From: DASVWH01 sp036389715 | GTDB taxonomy: Bacteria; Acidobacteriota; Blastocatellia; Pyrinomonadales; Pyrinomonadaceae | Assembly: GCA_036389715.1 (NCBI GenBank) | Contig: DASVWH010000091.1 | Span: 10,543 to 74,542 of the forward strand | Reading direction: 5' to 3' | Length of the DNA: 64,000 bases | Part shown: one piece after another, positions 61,214-64,000 of the stretch | How the letters are laid out: each line of letters starts with the position of its first letter | How positions within the stretch are numbered: position 1 is the stretch's first letter | The notes under the pieces: generated by a model | Told to the model about the DNA's origin: nothing | The model's input: the letters and a program-made list of their open reading frames with translations, nothing else | Databases searched by the model: none | Position numbers and translations under genes: made by a program

Positions 61214-64000
61214 CTAAAACTCGTAGCGAATTGCAAACTGCATTTCGCGCGGGTTATTGGCAGACGACGTGATCGTTCCGAACGTCGTCGAATTGATGTT
61301 GGTCGCCGGCAAGCTGAAGTTGTTGTGGTTGAATGCATTATACATTTCCCAACGAATCTGCAACTTGTGGTTTTCCGACCACGGCATCTGGAAGTTCTTC
61401 AAGACGGCCAGGTCCACGTTCCAGAAGCCCGGTCCGCGGAGAATGTTACGGTTGCCGAACTCGCCGCCGCGCGGGTTACGAACGGCTCCTGCCAGAGGAG
61501 CCGAAGCATTAAAGACCGCCGACGGATTGTCGAAGAACTGAATCTGCCCACCGGCCGTATCCTGAACATTGCCCTGGAGGGCCGCAGCGTCGCCGTTAAG
61601 CACCGCCGGGCTGCCGAGCACGAAACCGATCGGGAACGAGCTGGTCGTCAGGTTAAAGGGCAGGCCGCTTCTGGCGGTCATGATGCCCGTCACCGTAAAG
61701 CCACCGACGATGGCATTGACCCACCCGGGCGCGTCGCTGAGGAACCTGCGGCCACGGCCGAAGGGCAGTTCCCAGATTCCGTTGGCGTTGACCAGGTGGC
61801 GAATGTCAAAGTCAGAGTTGCCGCGGCAGACGCGCAGGTCGCGAACGTCGCAGATCAGGCCGCCGAACACCGTGTTCGCCACGCTCGACTGGTTGTCAAT
61901 CGAGTGTGAGAGCGTGTAGTTGAAGTCGGCCTGGAAGCCCATCGAGAAACGCTTGCGCAAGCTCACTAGCATGCCGTTGTAGCTCGAAGCGCCGAGGTTC
62001 GTGATGTAGGCGTTGGTGGAGAACTGTCCACTGAGGCCCACGTTCGGGTTGAGCAGGCCGTTACCGTAGAGGGCCTGGATGGTATCGGCGAGGTCACCGA
62101 TCGTGACCAGGCTCGCGAAGTTGGCCGCGATCACGCGGGTGCAGCTGACACCAGCGCCGAAGACAGAGGAGCAAGGGCCTCCGAGAGCGGCGGCAATCTG
62201 GTTCTCAAAGAAGGGCTGCGGAGTCACGGTCGCGGCTGTTCTGCCCGCGAGGAGTTCCGCCTGGAGCGCGTTGAAGGCAGGAATCAGGGTCTGGCCCGAA
62301 GCGTTATCCCTGAAGTCCAGGATTTGCGCGGCGTCCGCCTGCGAGAAGAGCTTACGTCCCTGGCGTCCGACGTAGGACAGGTCAAGGATCATGTTGCCCG
62401 GCAGCTCGCGCTGGAAACCGAGGCTGTACTGGATCGAGTACGGGGTGACGAAATGCTGGTCAACCGCGTAGTTCGTTGCGCCCTCGGCATTGCCGAACGG
62501 GAAGCCCGCGTCCACGAAAGGCGTGATCGGGCGAGTGATGACCGGAGCAGTGTTAACGGGCGGCACGCTGTTGATACCGGTGAAACGCGGATCGTTCAGC
62601 AGGGCCGTGTTCGCACTTGCCGAGCCGAAATTCGTCGTCGCCGAGTTGTCGAACAGGTACGAGAGCTGATCCTGAATGAAGGTCACCGCGCTGGCGATGC
62701 GATCATACTGGACAGAGCCGCCGCCGCGGATGACCGTCTTGCGGTCGCCGAAGATTTTGCCCATGAACCCTTCCTTGAAGGACGGGTTGTAAGCAAAGCT
62801 CAGGCGCGGGGCGAAGTTATTGAGGTCCGGCTCATAAAATCCGCGCGTCCCGTTGGCTTTGCCGCCGAGGTCGTAGCGGAGGAAAGGCTCGGCCGTCTCG
62901 CCGGAGATGCCCAGAGCGGCGTTGCGCTGTCTGATGTCAAACAGGTTGCGGAAATCAATGTCGTTGATTGCCTGGAAGCCGTTGGCCTCGTAAGGCGGGC
63001 TGTAGTACTGGTAGCGAAGACCGGCCGTGATCGTCAGATCATTGCGCGCTCTCCAGTTGTCCTGAGCATAGAACTCATACTCGTTGTACTTGAAATCACG
63101 GGTCTTGCCCGTCCCCGGAGCGGCAGCCACGCCGTTGACATCGTAGACGTACTGCGTCGTCAGCGCGCCGTAGCGGCCGAGCAGGAAAGCGAACGCGGCG
63201 TCGTAATTGCTGGTCCGCGTCGTGCCCGTGCCGATGTTGGTGGGGCGCAGCGAGGCGTTCAAGCTGTTGGTCAGACCGCCGAGGCCGACGGTCGCAAAGT
63301 TCAGGTCGTTGACCAGGCCCGTCTTATTGTCAATGGGCTTGAAAACGCCGCCGAAGGCCAGCGTGTGCTTGCCCTTGGTCATGGTCAGGTCGTCGCGGAA
63401 CGTCGGCGTCAGGACGAAACGATCCTGCGTATCAATGCCCGCGAAGGGAGCCGAGAGCCCTGCCCCGAAGGTGAACTCGGTCGGGAACGAGGGACGGAAA
63501 GGAGCGCCGAAGAGGAGGCCCGAACGGGAGGCGCCGACCGTCGCCTGGTTGACGATGGTCGAGGTCATCGTCCAGGTGTGGCCGATGGCGTAAGAGTAGT
63601 CACGGACTCCGATGGTTCCGCTCTCCGGGTCTCCGGGGAACTGCTGGGCCACCGTGTTGACCGTATCGGTCTGCAAGCGACGGGCGATGTTGAAGCGTCC
63701 GAAGACTCTCTGCTTATCGGTCGCGTTCCAGTCAATGCGCGTCACCGTCGTGTTGTCTTTTCTGGTCGAAGGCGCGTTGAAACGGAAACCGCCCGTGTTG
63801 ATGCCGTTACCGGCCGTCAGATCGTTGGGCAGCGGGTAGCGGCTATTGATAAAGCTCAGGAGGGCCGCATTCGGGCCGACGTGGCGCGGATCGAGCGCCG
63901 TCACCTGCGCAGGCGTCAGGATCGTGATGCACTCGGGCCTCGTATTGAGACGCGCGTTGGTCGGGCAGCCAGCCGTGTTGTTCAGGTAGGCCAGGCCGCC
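61214..64000 (-). CDS. TonB-dependent receptor, Oar-like (5' partial)
   Basis: 928 C-terminal residues of a large outer-membrane beta-barrel; the start lies beyond base 64000 and the frame is open to the edge. Seen: KDNTTVTRIDWNATDKQRVFGRFNIARRL, YSYAIGHTWTMTSTIVNQATVGASRSG, EFYAQDNWRARNDLTITAGLRYQY, NFAPRLSFAYNP, MILDLSYVGRQGRKLF, ADFNYTLSHSIDNQSS and a terminal IRYEF with the C-terminal Phe. These match the barrel of acidobacterial carboxypeptidase-domain TonB receptors; the N-terminal domain and plug are missing from view. Substrate unknown. Confidence 0.9.
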   Translation of the reverse strand, partial: GGLAYLNNTAGCPTNARLNTRPECITILTPAQVTALDPRHVGPNAALLSFINSRYPLPNDLTAGNGINTGGFRFNAPSTRKDNTTVTRIDWNATDKQRVFGRFNIARRLQTDTVNTVAQQFPGDPESGTIGVRDYSYAIGHTWTMTSTIVNQATVGASRSGLLFGAPFRPSFPTEFTFGAGLSAPFAGIDTQDRFVLTPTFRDDLTMTKGKHTLAFGGVFKPIDNKTGLVNDLNFATVGLGGLTNSLNASLRPTNIGTGTTRTSNYDAAFAFLLGRYGALTTQYVYDVNGVAAAPGTGKTRDFKYNEYEFYAQDNWRARNDLTITAGLRYQYYSPPYEANGFQAINDIDFRNLFDIRQRNAALGISGETAEPFLRYDLGGKANGTRGFYEPDLNNFAPRLSFAYNPSFKEGFMGKIFGDRKTVIRGGGSVQYDRIASAVTFIQDQLSYLFDNSATTNFGSASANTALLNDPRFTGINSVPPVNTAPVITRPITPFVDAGFPFGNAEGATNYAVDQHFVTPYSIQYSLGFQRELPGNMILDLSYVGRQGRKLFSQADAAQILDFRDNASGQTLIPAFNALQAELLAGRTAATVTPQPFFENQIAAALGGPCSSVFGAGVSCTRVIAANFASLVTIGDLADTIQALYGNGLLNPNVGLSGQFSTNAYITNLGASSYNGMLVSLRKRFSMGFQADFNYTLSHSIDNQSSVANTVFGGLICDVRDLRVCRGNSDFDIRHLVNANGIWELPFGRGRRFLSDAPGWVNAIVGGFTVTGIMTARSGLPFNLTTSSFPIGFVLGSPAVLNGDAAALQGNVQDTAGGQIQFFDNPSAVFNASAPLAGAVRNPRGGEFGNRNILRGPGFWNVDLAVLKNFQMPWSENHKLQIRWEMYNAFNHNNFSLPATNINSTTFGTITSSANNPREMQFAIRYEF

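Overview
The window is about 64 kb of GC-rich bacterial chromosome with dense, short-spaced genes. The organism is most likely an Acidobacteriota member (class Blastocatellia or close). This is inferred from family content: a secreted von Willebrand A protein of the type common in Acidobacteria, two very large Oar-like TonB-dependent receptors with an N-terminal carboxypeptidase-regulatory-like domain, many secreted beta-propeller and protease genes, and a SpoIIM/DUF58/MoxR/DUF4350/DUF4129 cluster. No rRNA, tRNA, phage, transposase or CRISPR array was seen.

Layout. 1-9.1 kb: a one-direction surface-polysaccharide cluster of five glycosyltransferases (the first cut by the window edge), an FkbM methyltransferase and two paralogous zinc-finger-plus-SAM methyltransferases. 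9.3-16.7 kb: a secreted VWA protein, an ATP-grasp-like protein, a DEDDh exonuclease overlapping a PilZ protein, and a double M16 peptidase. 16.9-30.1 kb: a Cys/His-rich membrane protein, a TonB-dependent receptor, a propeller lipoprotein with a CPCC motif and a thioredoxin-like secreted protein, then (after isocitrate dehydrogenase and a ThiO-like oxidase) TlpA, PepSY, CcdA-TlpA and redoxin genes. I read this as an envelope metal-uptake and thiol-redox region, by inference. 30.3-36.5 kb: housekeeping genes (DHH phosphoesterase, aminopeptidase P, aldehyde dehydrogenase, DsbA-like protein). 36.6-48 kb: secreted proteins (EXORDIUM-like, M43 metalloprotease, S8 protease, a long BNR propeller), several with recognisable promoters and long leaders, plus a rhodanese lipoprotein with an in-frame UGA. 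48.4-57.5 kb: formiminotransferase-cyclodeaminase, then the SpoIIM/DUF58/MoxR/DUF4350/DUF4129/membrane-protein cluster. 58-64 kb: exported proteins, a TPR protein and a second TonB-dependent receptor cut by the window edge.

Two things stand out. First, the rhodanese lipoprotein at 38516-39016 reads through a TGA exactly where the second cysteine of a YCxC-type rhodanese would lie. The reading frame continues with a normal rhodanese C-terminal half, and a SECIS-like hairpin sits at the right distance, so it is a selenoprotein candidate. Second, at least seven intergenic regions carry inverted repeats built of 7-bp units (for example GTGATGA, GTGAGCA, GTAAATC, GAAGGGC and GTCTGAA types). Each locus has its own heptamer, but all share one architecture: a short purine-rich arm, a spacer and a pyrimidine-rich arm. 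They occur between convergent, divergent and co-directional genes, so they are not simply terminators.
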